From contig CAZZEX010000019.1 of the NCBI GenBank assembly GCA_964653285.1, positions 1-64,000 of the forward strand: a DNA stretch of 64,000 nucleotides, written 5' to 3'. The translations under genes and the position numbers were made by a program. The DNA comes from CAZZEX01 sp964653285 (lineage in GTDB: Bacteria > Chloroflexota > Anaerolineae > B4-G1). Under the pieces are notes generated by a model. That model was not told the DNA's origin. It saw only the letters and a list, made by a program, of their open reading frames with translations, and made no database searches. This document shows positions 8,945 through 17,558 of the stretch, piece after piece (within the stretch, counting starts at the first letter, position 1; each line of letters begins with the position of its first letter).

Positions 8945-10168
8945 TTAAAGTACGCATTCGATCAGTTCACGCGGGGTGATAGTCAACAGCTCATAGCCGT
9001 CCGGGCACACGACGACGGTATCCTCCAACTTGACCATCATCCCCCGAACGGGCGCGCTGACCTCGATCTCGATCGCCAGCACCATGCCCGCTTGCAAGCG
9101 TGCCTCGTCGCGGGGCCAGAGCACGGGCGGTTCGTCCAGTTCCAGCCCGATGCCGTGGCCGACGAAGCCGGGCAACGCCAGGCTGCCGAGGGCGAAGTAG
9201 GGAGGCGCACCCGGGGCGACCACCTCTTCAACTACCGCGTAGAGGTCGGCGACGGCCACGCCGGGGCGCAGTACCTCAAGCACGGCATCCTCCGCTGCGC
9301 GGGCCACCGCGAAGAGTACCCGCTGCGGTTCCGTGGCCCGCCCCACGACGAAGGTGCGCGATTCGTCACCTGTGTAGCCCGCGTACGTCGAGCCGATGTC
9401 CACGACCACCAAGTCACCCGGTCCCAGCACCCTGCGAGAGGGGCCGTATGGCATGGCTGGGCCCAATCCCACACCGGTCACCACCAGCCCGTGACCACCA
9501 CGCACGATCAGGTTCTCCCCGCTCATCAGCAGCACCCCGCCCCCACGCGCGCCGGGGTGACGCAGCGGCTGGTACCCCTCGTGACCAGCCCGCCGCATCG
9601 CCGCTTCCACCTTGGCCGCCAGTGCCAGTTCGCTCATCCCCGGTGCGATGACCTCAGGGACGACGCGGTGGCCTGCGTCGGCCACGGCCGCGGCGCTCCG
9701 CGTAGCCGCAATCTCTTCCTCGTCTTTGACGGTACGCTGGGCCAGCACTAGCGGGGACACGTCGGCCAACTCCCAGGCGGGGAGGGTCTCCTTTAACCGC
9801 TGGGCTAGCCGCGCCGGGACCAGGTCCAGTTCGGTGCCCAGCACGCCCCCGGTCAGCCTCAGTTCGGCAGCAACCTCGGCGATGCGGGCCAACCCGCTCA
9901 TCGGCTCGACGCGGGCGACGGTGGCCTCCCGCTGGGCGTACTCGAAGCCACGCCGGACAAAGAGGGCTACATCGTGAGAGGTGACGAGGAGTGCCGCCGG
10001 GCGCACAGTGCCGGCGTAGTAGAGCACGTCGCGGGGATGGAGAAGCAACGCCGCGTCCATCCCCGCCTCGGCCATACGGGCGCGAAGTTCAGTCAGTCGT
10101 TGGTTTATTTGGTCCTCCAACCCTCTCTCCACTCGACCTCGTCGCGGCTGTTGACGCGGATCATGCAC
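8945..10168 (-). CDS. M24 family metallopeptidase (Xaa-Pro aminopeptidase-like)
   Basis: A 407-residue two-domain creatinase/prolidase-fold protein. An N-terminal domain (about 15-145) precedes the pita-bread catalytic domain (about 150-400). The five metal ligands are visible: Asp257 and Asp268 in VVVDIGSTYAGYTGDES, His338 in GHGIGLELDEPP, Glu367 in AIEIEV and Glu382 in KLEDTVVV. It probably removes N-terminal residues next to proline from peptides in the cytosol; no signal peptide is seen. It lies 17 nt downstream of a small zinc-ribbon gene on the same strand and may be co-transcribed. Exact specificity (prolidase, Xaa-Pro aminopeptidase or creatinase-like) cannot be fixed from sequence. 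Confidence 0.88.
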   Translation of the reverse strand: MHDPRQQPRRGRVERGLEDQINQRLTELRARMAEAGMDAALLLHPRDVLYYAGTVRPAALLVTSHDVALFVRRGFEYAQREATVARVEPMSGLARIAEVAAELRLTGGVLGTELDLVPARLAQRLKETLPAWELADVSPLVLAQRTVKDEEEIAATRSAAAVADAGHRVVPEVIAPGMSELALAAKVEAAMRRAGHEGYQPLRHPGARGGGVLLMSGENLIVRGGHGLVVTGVGLGPAMPYGPSRRVLGPGDLVVVDIGSTYAGYTGDESRTFVVGRATEPQRVLFAVARAAEDAVLEVLRPGVAVADLYAVVEEVVAPGAPPYFALGSLALPGFVGHGIGLELDEPPVLWPRDEARLQAGMVLAIEIEVSAPVRGMMVKLEDTVVVCPDGYELLTITPRELIECVL

Positions 10169-10185
10169 CCTGGCCCCTGAATTGA

Positions 10186-10371
10186 CTAACCCATCCAGAA
10201 TCCTTTTCGATGGCTGACCCCCAGCACTTTCTTACAGACAGGACAAAAGTATATATACCTGTTCCCAAACTGCGAAGCGATCACGCGAAACCACACGGTG
10301 TGTAACTCTTCCGAGCAGTGCGGGCAGATAGGAGTGACATCCTTCTTTTCCACTGCGGGTATTTCTGACAT
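10186..10371 (-). CDS. small zinc-ribbon protein
   Basis: A 61-residue protein with one zinc ribbon: CPHC at residues 16-19 and CPVC at 43-46. The linker is aromatic (HTVWFRVIASQFGNRYIYF). A clear GGAGG ribosome site lies in front of the ATG. It sits between the hairpin that ends the AOR operon and the M24 peptidase. The function is unknown; such ribbons often bind nucleic acid or protein partners, but nothing here decides which. Confidence 0.65.
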   Translation of the reverse strand: MSEIPAVEKKDVTPICPHCSEELHTVWFRVIASQFGNRYIYFCPVCKKVLGVSHRKGFWMG

Positions 10372-10393
10372 GACCCCTCCTCCAAAAGTATCT

Positions 10394-10430
10394 GAAAGTG
10401 CCCGGCACTTTATAGGTGCCGGGCACTTTC
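10394..10430 (-). terminator. hairpin after the AOR gene
   Basis: A perfect 15-bp stem (GAAAGTGCCCGGCAC at 10394-10408 with its complement at 10416-10430) and a 7-nt loop, six bases past the AOR stop. The following T-run is short, so this may be a terminator, an mRNA-stabilising structure, or both. It separates the fdx-AOR pair from the zinc-ribbon gene. Confidence 0.6.
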
Positions 10431-10435
10431 TTCGA

Positions 10436-12586
10436 CTACAGATATTGCTGAACGACGGCCACGACCTCGGGGAAGTCGATCCCCAGCCGCTTCAGCGTCT
10501 CGACCTTGGGCACCGCGTCGTTCGTCCAGCCGCGCCTCTCGTACACTGCGTCCTTCAGTTTCTCGTACTGCTCCTCCCGGTACTCTCGCAGCGCGGCCAT
10601 CTTCTCCTCAGTGCCCATTCCCTCCGGGTCCAGCCCCAGGATTTCCCGCAACTGCTTGTCGTACCTCTCGGCCCGCGACTCGTACTCCTCGACGGTCACC
10701 GGTCCCACGGAGCGGTAGGGGATATCATCGTGATCCCGCCGCCCGTAGCCCAGCCGGATGTTGAAGACCCGCTGGAAATCGTAGACCCTCTCAGACATGG
10801 TGATGAGGTCCTCTTTGGTAACCTCCCGCCCGGTGACGCCGGAGAAGACGTCCACATAGTTCTGGACGTGCTCAGGGACCTTGGCCGGTTCGTCAGTCAA
10901 GGCATTGTCGGGCGGTGAGATGTCGTTCCAGGGGAGTTTGCAGAACCCGCACAGGCCAAACCAGGTTCGGAACATCGGGAAGTAGTGCAGCGCCTCCGCC
11001 TTGTCCTCGAAGGTCGGCAAGAGGTTGCTCACCTGGTCCATAAAGATGAGCCAGGCCTCGTCGTGCTGGGGGCCCTTGTTGGTCAGACCGTAGCCGCCCT
11101 GCTGGGCCAGCGACTCCTTGGTGACGTACTCGGAGTACTCCAGCCCCTTAGCCTCCATCCCGATGTCTTGCAAGAACTGGGGATCGGCCCCATACTCTTT
11201 CACGAAGTACGCTTTCATCCGGCGGATGCCCTGCCCGGCGATCCTGCCGAACCCTTCACCGCGGCCCATCTGGTGCAGGAGTTCGATGGCCGCATCAGCA
11301 TTGCCAAAGCGGAGTTCCAGCCCACCGGTCTTCTCCTTGTCCAGAACGCCGGCCTCGTAGCATTCCATCAAGAAGGCAGTGCCGGTGCCGAAGGAGATGG
11401 TGTCCATGCCATAGGTATCGCAGTAGAAGTTAATCTCCAGGATGTCGTCGGGGTCAAAGACGCCGCAGTTGGGGCCCACCCCGGCGATCGTCTCGTACTC
11501 GGGGCCATCCACGATGACCGTCTGCCCCTTGTACGGGCCAGTGCGGAGGGTGTAGCCGTCCACGGCGTGAGAGCAGGCCATGGTGCAGCCGTACCAGCAG
11601 CCATCGGTCATCCCCTGGATGAAGCGCTGCTCCCATACCTCCCCGTTGATCTTGGGCGTGTCCGGGTGGGAGCCGAATCTGAAGTTGTGGACTGGCAGCA
11701 GGTCGTAATCGTCCATGATCTGGACCAGGTAGGAGGTCCCCCGGCGGCGGATGCGATTCTGCTCGTCGTCGTGATCGTGGATCTCCTTGTGCATCTTAGC
11801 GCCGACGCGGGCGATGCGCTCCCGGTCGGCCGGATGGTTGGAGTCGCCTCGCACCGGGGAGCTCTTCACCACCAATGCCTTGACGCGCTTGTCGCGGAAG
11901 ACGGTGCCGATGCCACCCCGGCCCGCCTGCTTGAAGCGCGATGTCTTGCGCTTGCGGTCATAGTAACTGAAGTTGAGACAGCCGATCAGGGTGTGCTCGG
12001 CCCCCGTCCCGGCGGAAACCGCCGACATGAAGTAGCGGTCCTCTTCCTTCTCCGCCACCTGCTCGATCAGCCAGTTGCCCACCAGGTGGGTGTCCACGGG
12101 CACGTCGGGCGCTTCCTCAATCGTGATACGCCCGCTGGGGCCATCAATCACGACGATGACGTCCGCCTCCGCCTTCCCCTGGATCTCAATGGCGTCCCAC
12201 CCGGCGAACTTGAGAAGCGGTCCATAGTGCCCGCCGACGTTGCAATCCATCACCGACTGGGTGGTAGGGGAGATGGCGACCACCAACGACTTGCCGGAGC
12301 CGGGGTACTGGGTAATGCCGCCACAAGGACCGGAGGAGATGACAATCTCGTTCTGCGGGTCGTTCCACTTCGTGTCATCCTTGACCCCGTGCCACAGGAG
12401 CCACAGGCCGAACCCCCGGCCGCCGACGAACTTCTCTTTCATCACGTCAGTGACCGGTTTGGCGCTGATAGTGTTATCGGACAGGTTGACGTAGAGGGTC
12501 TGGCCCGTGTAGCCACGCTCAACGGGCAGTGCCTCGTAGGTGTACTCAGCCAGTACACGACGGGTTGTTTGTGCCTTTTCGGACAT
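10436..12586 (-). CDS. tungsten-type aldehyde:ferredoxin oxidoreductase family protein
   Basis: A 716-residue AOR-family enzyme. These bind a tungsten bis-pyranopterin and one [4Fe-4S] cluster and oxidise aldehydes (or related substrates) with ferredoxin as acceptor. The N-terminal pterin domain shows VGGRGFGLWLLW and QYPGSGKSLVVAISPTT; AGRGGIGTVFRDKRVKALV is also conserved. Candidate cluster ligands are CWYGCTMAC (about residues 329, 333, 337) and CGFC (about 545-548). The first motif has three residues between its first two cysteines, where the Pyrococcus furiosus AOR has two, so it belongs to another subfamily and the substrate is open. A four-cluster ferredoxin lies 38 nt upstream in the same transcript and is the probable electron partner. 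Ribosome site AAGGAAGG precedes the ATG. Confidence 0.9.
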   Translation of the reverse strand: MSEKAQTTRRVLAEYTYEALPVERGYTGQTLYVNLSDNTISAKPVTDVMKEKFVGGRGFGLWLLWHGVKDDTKWNDPQNEIVISSGPCGGITQYPGSGKSLVVAISPTTQSVMDCNVGGHYGPLLKFAGWDAIEIQGKAEADVIVVIDGPSGRITIEEAPDVPVDTHLVGNWLIEQVAEKEEDRYFMSAVSAGTGAEHTLIGCLNFSYYDRKRKTSRFKQAGRGGIGTVFRDKRVKALVVKSSPVRGDSNHPADRERIARVGAKMHKEIHDHDDEQNRIRRRGTSYLVQIMDDYDLLPVHNFRFGSHPDTPKINGEVWEQRFIQGMTDGCWYGCTMACSHAVDGYTLRTGPYKGQTVIVDGPEYETIAGVGPNCGVFDPDDILEINFYCDTYGMDTISFGTGTAFLMECYEAGVLDKEKTGGLELRFGNADAAIELLHQMGRGEGFGRIAGQGIRRMKAYFVKEYGADPQFLQDIGMEAKGLEYSEYVTKESLAQQGGYGLTNKGPQHDEAWLIFMDQVSNLLPTFEDKAEALHYFPMFRTWFGLCGFCKLPWNDISPPDNALTDEPAKVPEHVQNYVDVFSGVTGREVTKEDLITMSERVYDFQRVFNIRLGYGRRDHDDIPYRSVGPVTVEEYESRAERYDKQLREILGLDPEGMGTEEKMAALREYREEQYEKLKDAVYERRGWTNDAVPKVETLKRLGIDFPEVVAVVQQYL

Positions 12587-12624
12587 AGTATTCCTTCCTT
12601 ATCCTATTAGTCATTGGTCATTGA

Positions 12625-13011
12625 TCATTGATCAACGATAGCCAGGGCATCGCTAGGGCACTCGTCGACACACTTGCCGCAGGCGATGCACTTGAAGGGC
12701 TCGGTCTGATCAGCGTGGTAGAACATCGCCCCGTAGGGGCAGAAGCCGACACACGACAGGCAGCCCACACACAGTTTCTTCCGCAGGCGGACGATGCCCT
12801 TCCGATCCCGGTAGAGGGCCTGGGTGGGGCAGACGTCAATGCACTCGCCGCACTGGTTGCAGAAGACAGCGCTGAGGATGCCCTCCCCATCGTCGTGGAT
12901 GCGGATGCTAGATCTTTCCGCGTCGGTGACCTTGAACCAGGTCTCGGAGCAGACATCCTCGCAGACGTAGCATCCGACGCACAGTTCCGGATCGTAGGAT
13001 AAGACTTGCAT
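12625..13011 (-). CDS. polyferredoxin with four [4Fe-4S] motifs
   Basis: A 128-residue iron-sulfur protein with four CxxCxxCxxxC-type motifs in order: CVGCYVCEDVC, CNQCGECIDVCP, CVGCLSCVGFCP and CIACGKCVDECP. Each can hold a [4Fe-4S] cluster. This matches the HycB/NapG-like or AOR-associated electron-transfer subunits. The ATG at 13011 is preferred over one seven codons upstream because AAAGGAGAGAG lies in front of it. As the first gene of a pair with the AOR, it probably passes electrons from aldehyde oxidation to a cytosolic acceptor. Confidence 0.88.
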   Translation of the reverse strand: MQVLSYDPELCVGCYVCEDVCSETWFKVTDAERSSIRIHDDGEGILSAVFCNQCGECIDVCPTQALYRDRKGIVRLRKKLCVGCLSCVGFCPYGAMFYHADQTEPFKCIACGKCVDECPSDALAIVDQ

Positions 13012-13048
13012 AATGCTCTCTCCTTTGAACACATGATGTTGTACCCAA

Positions 13049-13077
13049 CCTTGCGAAGACTCTCAACCTTCGCAAGG
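13049..13077. repeat. palindromic hairpin upstream of the ferredoxin gene
   Basis: CCTTGCGAAG at 13049-13058 pairs perfectly with CTTCGCAAGG at 13068-13077 over a 9-nt loop. It lies in the 340-nt gap between the receiver-GAF gene and the ferredoxin gene, just upstream of the latter. It could be a REP-type element or an mRNA structure. Apart from this and the larger inverted repeat at 13187-13316, nothing is recognised in 13033-13369. Confidence 0.5.
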
Positions 13078-13186
13078 TGCAAAGTGCCGTACCCCACCAA
13101 CCTCACGCTCCGCCCGGTAAACCGGTGCGTCGAACCGAACTAGTACACGTGGGCGTAAATCCTTCCCCAGTTGGACGTTGAACGAG

Positions 13187-13316
13187 AGCGCCGGTTGAGT
13201 AGGAGCGAAGCGACGTATCGAAACCAAGCGGCTTGCCAAAAGCGCCCTTATGGGTAGAAAACGCTTGGTTTCGATACACTTCTCCGCTGGCGCTACGAAG
13301 TTACTCAACCGGCGCT
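13187..13316. repeat. large imperfect inverted repeat (REP-like)
   Basis: The left arm (about 13187-13230) and right arm (about 13262-13316) are inverted copies. The outer 14-nt ends (AGCGCCGGTTGAGT and complement) and the inner 16-nt ends (GTATCGAAACCAAGCG and complement) match perfectly; the middles differ. The GGTTGAGTAG...GTATCGAAACC pattern looks like a dispersed bacterial palindromic element. No coding content. Confidence 0.6.
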
Positions 13317-13369
13317 TGCTCCATAACTGCCAAGGGATTTCCGCCGTGATGTACTAGCCATAGTTGCAT

Positions 13370-14836
13370 CTAGGTCAGCGCCGCCCGCGATTCCCGCAGG
13401 CTCTGGTAGAGCCGGGTATTCTCGATGGCGATGGCCGCCTGGTTGGCAAAGATGGTCAGGACACGCTGATCTTCGCTCGTAAAGGCCTGGCTGGCCCGGC
13501 TATCGACGGTCAAAACGCCCAGGTTTTCCTCTTGCACGTGCAAGGGCACGGCCAATATCGACGCGCAAGGAGCCTCCAAATCACTCGTCTCTGCTTCCTC
13601 CTCTGGCCCCTGATAGACTTGGGCGACAATCGCTCTGTCCTCTTCCATCGCCCGACGGACGATCCGGCGCCTGATCACCGGTTCCCACAAAGCATCCCAG
13701 TTCGACATCCCCGCTTCAGAGTTGGCCCTGGCCTGCAACGTGTCGCTCGATTCCTCTTGCAGATAGATGATGCTTCTATCCGCTTTGGGGATGAGTTCGA
13801 CGGCCCCGTCGAGGATGATTGGCAGCAATCTATCCAGGGACAGCAAAGCCGCCAGTTGTTTGCCCAGCCGGAACAGCACTTCGCTTTCGCGCAGCCGGCG
13901 GTGAGCCTCTTCAAACAGTTGCGCGTGCTCAATAGACACCGCAGCCGACGCGGCCAATAAACGCAGCATCGCCAGGTCGTCCTCAGTAAAGCCAGCCTGC
14001 GGTTTATTCAATGCCTCCACCACGCCGATCACACGCCCCTTGATCATCAGTGGTACACAGAGGATTGACGCGGTGACAAGTCCTGTTATCTCGTCAAAGA
14101 CGGGACTAAAGCGCGGATCGGACCGGGCCTGGCGAACCAAGAGCGGCTCGCCATGTTCAGCCACCCAGCCGGCGATCCCCTGGCCAGGTTCCAGCCGCAG
14201 GCCGACCAACATCTCCGCCTTCTCTCCCGTCCCTGAGCGAAACACCAATTCACCGCTCTGTTCGTCTAGCATAAGGATGGAGGCCAGGCTCACCTCCAGG
14301 ACGCGGCTCGCCTCTTGCAGTATCACGTTGAGCAGTTCGTCCAGGTCCAGGGTGGAGGCCAGCGCCTGTCCCACTTCGTACAGCGCAGTGAGCTGACGCA
14401 CCCGCCGTTCCAGTTTTTGGTTGGAAATCAGTAGTTGCTCGGTCAGTACATCTCGTTCGCGGCGTAAACGCCCTTCAGCCAGGGCGCGTTCGGCCATCCC
14501 CAACAACTCTTCCAGAGTAAAGGGCTTCTTGATGTAGTCCTTGACGCCCAGCCGCAACGCCTCAATGACCAGATCTTCCGACCCCCAGGCGGTTACCAAT
14601 ACCACGGGTACATCCACCTGATGTTCATGCAACTTATAGAGAAGCTGCATGCCGCCCATCTCGGGTAAACGCAGGTCCAAAAGAATCAAGTCTGGCCGCT
14701 CCTGCAGGGCCAGGTTCAGGCCCTTGACACCGTCGTAAGCGATGACCGTCCGATAGCCTCTCTCCTGCATCAGGATGGCCATTAGCCGGGCAATGTCCTG
14801 TTCATCTTCTACAATCAGGATTTTCTCTCCGGTCAC
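13370..14836 (-). CDS. receiver-GAF-GAF signalling protein
   Basis: A 488-residue protein. The N-terminal CheY-like receiver (1-120) has the acidic pocket around Glu10-Asp11, phospho-acceptor Asp54 (ILLDLRLPEMGG) and Lys104 (DYIKKPF). A coiled-coil linker (about 120-165) leads to two GAF domains (about 166-315 and 335-480). The protein ends shortly after the second GAF, with no kinase, cyclase or DNA-binding output. It probably integrates phosphorylation by an unlinked histidine kinase with a small-molecule signal and acts through protein contacts. GTG start with a GGAGGG ribosome site. It is separated from secF by about 140 nt. The GAF histidine kinase at 22627 is similar in style but not adjacent. 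Confidence 0.85.
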   Translation of the reverse strand: MTGEKILIVEDEQDIARLMAILMQERGYRTVIAYDGVKGLNLALQERPDLILLDLRLPEMGGMQLLYKLHEHQVDVPVVLVTAWGSEDLVIEALRLGVKDYIKKPFTLEELLGMAERALAEGRLRRERDVLTEQLLISNQKLERRVRQLTALYEVGQALASTLDLDELLNVILQEASRVLEVSLASILMLDEQSGELVFRSGTGEKAEMLVGLRLEPGQGIAGWVAEHGEPLLVRQARSDPRFSPVFDEITGLVTASILCVPLMIKGRVIGVVEALNKPQAGFTEDDLAMLRLLAASAAVSIEHAQLFEEAHRRLRESEVLFRLGKQLAALLSLDRLLPIILDGAVELIPKADRSIIYLQEESSDTLQARANSEAGMSNWDALWEPVIRRRIVRRAMEEDRAIVAQVYQGPEEEAETSDLEAPCASILAVPLHVQEENLGVLTVDSRASQAFTSEDQRVLTIFANQAAIAIENTRLYQSLRESRAALT

Positions 14837-14977
14837 AAGACTGCCCTCCTGGCCCAGGATAGGATGTCACCCTCCGGTCCCTGGTGAGCCGTCACTTGCC
14901 CCGCGCAGACCCGTTGATACCGCCCCCAATTAAGCGAGCCAAGCAACAACACGCGCATATACTCATCTACTCACTAC

Positions 14978-15913
14978 TCACGCTGTCGCCCGCGCCACGG
15001 TGCGTCGGGCCACGACCTTCTCCCAGACGACCAAAAGCGGTACAGCGATGAAAATAGCCGAATAGGTCTCGCTGACCATGCCGACCAGCATGGTGGCGAT
15101 GAACGGCTTGACGGTCGTCCCGCCAAAGAGGATGACGGCGATCATCACGAACATAGCGTTGAGTTGTGTCGCCAGCGAGCGGTGGATGGTCTCCAGGATG
15201 GAGCGGTTGACCACCCTTTCGAAGGGCTCCGTTTTGTGCCTGGGGATGTTCTCGCGGATGCGGTCGAAGACGACGATCACGTCTTGCACCGAAAAGCCGA
15301 TCACCGTCAGAATGGCAGTGAGGAAGAGAGCGTCCATCTCCCAGCCGGCGAGAATGCCCATCAGCGCGTAGAAGCCGAAGGAGACGATCAGATTGTGAAG
15401 CATACCCGCGATGGTGCACACGCCGTAGCGGAAAGCGTTGGGCACGCGCCGGAAAGAGAACCACATAAACGCCACGATGATAAATGCAGCCACCGCAATC
15501 GCCAGTGCCGCAGCGTGGGTCACCTCGCTGCCCACTGCCGGTTCTACCGTGTCGAAGGTCAGGGTGTCCCGATCTATTTCCCCGACCCGTTCCTCCAGCG
15601 CGTTCAGGATGCTGCCGACCTCGCTGGCCGTGACCTCGCGCGTGCGTATTTGCCACGTGTGTTCTTCCGGCGAGCCCACCGGTTGCACGATGGCGCCCTC
15701 CAGTCCGTAGTCAGCGAAGACTGTACGGATATCGTCTTCGCTGGCAGGCTGGTCAAACTGGAGTACGAAGATGCTCCCGCCGGTGAAGTCAATACCCAGC
15801 CGCAAGGGTTGGCCAAACTTCACGGCCGAGACGGCCATTGCGGCGATGCTCAACACGATCAGGATAGACGAAAAGAGGAAGTACCAGCGTCGTTTTTCAA
15901 CGATGTTGAACAT
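14978..15913 (-). CDS. secF: protein translocase subunit SecF
   Basis: About 311 residues in the inner-membrane SecDF family, which uses the proton motive force to help pull exported proteins through SecYEG. Seen here: a first membrane helix (YFLFSSILIVLSIAAMAVS), the LGIDFTGGSIFVLQF motif, a periplasmic domain to about residue 140, and the five-helix C-terminal block with VIGFSVQDVIVVFDRIRENI. The ATG at 15913 is chosen because it lies 2 nt after the secD stop with TTGGGGGTG upstream; a GTG at 15934 would add seven residues and overlap secD. Second gene of a secDF operon. Confidence 0.95.
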   Translation of the reverse strand: MFNIVEKRRWYFLFSSILIVLSIAAMAVSAVKFGQPLRLGIDFTGGSIFVLQFDQPASEDDIRTVFADYGLEGAIVQPVGSPEEHTWQIRTREVTASEVGSILNALEERVGEIDRDTLTFDTVEPAVGSEVTHAAALAIAVAAFIIVAFMWFSFRRVPNAFRYGVCTIAGMLHNLIVSFGFYALMGILAGWEMDALFLTAILTVIGFSVQDVIVVFDRIRENIPRHKTEPFERVVNRSILETIHRSLATQLNAMFVMIAVILFGGTTVKPFIATMLVGMVSETYSAIFIAVPLLVVWEKVVARRTVARATA

Positions 15914-15915
15914 TG

Positions 15916-17361
15916 TTACACCCCCAACAGCCACATGTGTTCAGAGACCCACTGGCCGGCCGAGATGGCGACTTGTTGCACGAAGACTCGCGTGGCGAAT
16001 ACCGCTGTGAAGACGTTGATTACCGTGCCGATAGCCAGCGTGATGGCGAAGCCCTTCACCACGCTGGCCCCGAAGTTGGTGCCAAAGAAAAAGAGGATGA
16101 CACAGATGATGAGCGTCGAGAGTTGCCCGTCACGGATGGAGGGCCAGGCGCGTTTGAAGCCTATCTCAATGGCGGTCATCATCTTCCTTCCTCGCCGCAG
16201 TTCTTCCTTCATCCGCTCGAATATGAGAATATTGGCATCAACTGCCATCCCCGCTGAGAGGATGAGGCCAGCGATGCCCGGTAGCGTGAGCGTGATAGGT
16301 GCCAGTTTGTAGAGCGCGAGGTTGAGCAGTACGTAGATGACAAGCGCGACGTCGGCCAGGCCGCCCAGCAGCCGGTAGTAGATCAGCATGAAGAGCAGCA
16401 CGATGATCAGTCCAATTACCCCGGCGTGGACGGATTTCTGCACCGATTCCGCGCCCAGCGTCGCGCCGATGCGGTTGAAACTCTCCACGCGCAGCGGGAT
16501 GGGGAGCGCGCCGTAGCGCAGTTGGACTGCCAGTTGGCGGGCATCGTTGTAGGTGAATTTGCCGGAGATGGAACCTCGGCCGCCGGGAATAGGTTCTCTA
16601 ATCGTCGGGCAGGAGATCACGGTCTTATCCAACACGATGCAGAGATACTGTCCCACGTGAGAAGCGGTGTAGTCAGCGAAGACCTGGGCAGCGTCGGGGT
16701 TTAACTCGAAAGGAATGATGTACTCGCCTTGCTGTGTACGGTCGAGGCCCACGTTCTTCAGGCCAGCGCCGGTGATAATGGTCTCGTATATCACCATGCC
16801 GGACGACGGTGGTGGTGGTGCTGGTTGTGCCGGTGTTGTGCTGTCGGCAGTGGGGCTGAGCTCCGTCGTAGGGGTGAGTTCGGAGCCGGCCGGTGACACG
16901 CCCTGAGGCCCTCCCAGGGTCGTCGTGATGACGGCCCCAGGCGGCAGGGGTATGCCCCTGGCATCAACGAACTCCAGCAGTGCGGTGCCCTTGACCGTTT
17001 CCACTGCCTGCTCGGGGTTCTCAATACCGGGCAACTCCACGATGATGCGACGTTCGCCCTGCGCCTGCACGACCGGCTCGGTCAACCCCAGACTGTTGAC
17101 GCGGTTCTCGACGATGCGGCGGGCAGTTTCCATCGAGGCCGCATCGAGTCCCTGTCCTTCCGGCACATCGGCGGCCAATAGGACTTGAAGGCCACCTTGC
17201 AGGTCAAGCCCCAACCGCAGCGCGATGTCCCGCTGGCCCGCCGGTTGCCAGAAGGGCAGGTTCTTTGCCCAGTCTGGGTGTTCGATGTTCAGGTCCACAA
17301 ATAAGGCCACAAGTGCGATGAATATAATAGCAACGAGTTGCCAGGTCTCCGATTTTTTCAT
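15916..17361 (-). CDS. secD: protein translocase subunit SecD
   Basis: 481 residues with the SecD layout: N-terminal helix (LVAIIFIALVALFVDLNI), the conserved LRLGLDLQGGLQVLL motif, the P1 periplasmic head with a proline-rich insert (about 165-195: TPAQPAPPPPSSG), and the C-terminal export-type helices with LSAGMAVDANILIFERMKEE. It partners SecF, encoded immediately downstream. A consensus promoter lies upstream and AAAGGGAC serves as a plausible ribosome site. Confidence 0.96.
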   Translation of the reverse strand: MKKSETWQLVAIIFIALVALFVDLNIEHPDWAKNLPFWQPAGQRDIALRLGLDLQGGLQVLLAADVPEGQGLDAASMETARRIVENRVNSLGLTEPVVQAQGERRIIVELPGIENPEQAVETVKGTALLEFVDARGIPLPPGAVITTTLGGPQGVSPAGSELTPTTELSPTADSTTPAQPAPPPPSSGMVIYETIITGAGLKNVGLDRTQQGEYIIPFELNPDAAQVFADYTASHVGQYLCIVLDKTVISCPTIREPIPGGRGSISGKFTYNDARQLAVQLRYGALPIPLRVESFNRIGATLGAESVQKSVHAGVIGLIIVLLFMLIYYRLLGGLADVALVIYVLLNLALYKLAPITLTLPGIAGLILSAGMAVDANILIFERMKEELRRGRKMMTAIEIGFKRAWPSIRDGQLSTLIICVILFFFGTNFGASVVKGFAITLAIGTVINVFTAVFATRVFVQQVAISAGQWVSEHMWLLGV

Positions 17362-17400
17362 ACTGTCCCTTTCGATGGGGTGATGTCGTGAACGTAGGAG

Positions 17401-17429
17401 ATTATAACCGGGTGAGGCCGTTGTGTCAA
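17401..17429 (-). promoter_or_regulatory. consensus sigma70 promoter of secDF
   Basis: Read on the minus strand: TTGACA (17429-17424), 17-nt spacer, TATAAT (17406-17401). Transcription would start near 17394, giving a leader of about 33 nt before the secD ATG. A perfect consensus, so secDF should be strongly expressed. Confidence 0.8.
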
Positions 17430-17558
17430 TCTGACGCGACCTTTATTTCACAAAAGCGTGAGTAGTAACAAGCGATGTTGGGATTGGTGAGGGCGGTGGC
17501 TTTCACTGTGCTTTTCACCGTGCTTATCGAAAGCTTCTCCGCCGGCTGGAACCTCGGC

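Noticed and set aside
10985..12610. 541-codon plus-strand open frame antisense to the AOR gene
   Set aside because: AOR motifs are on the minus strand; no ribosome site or domain here.
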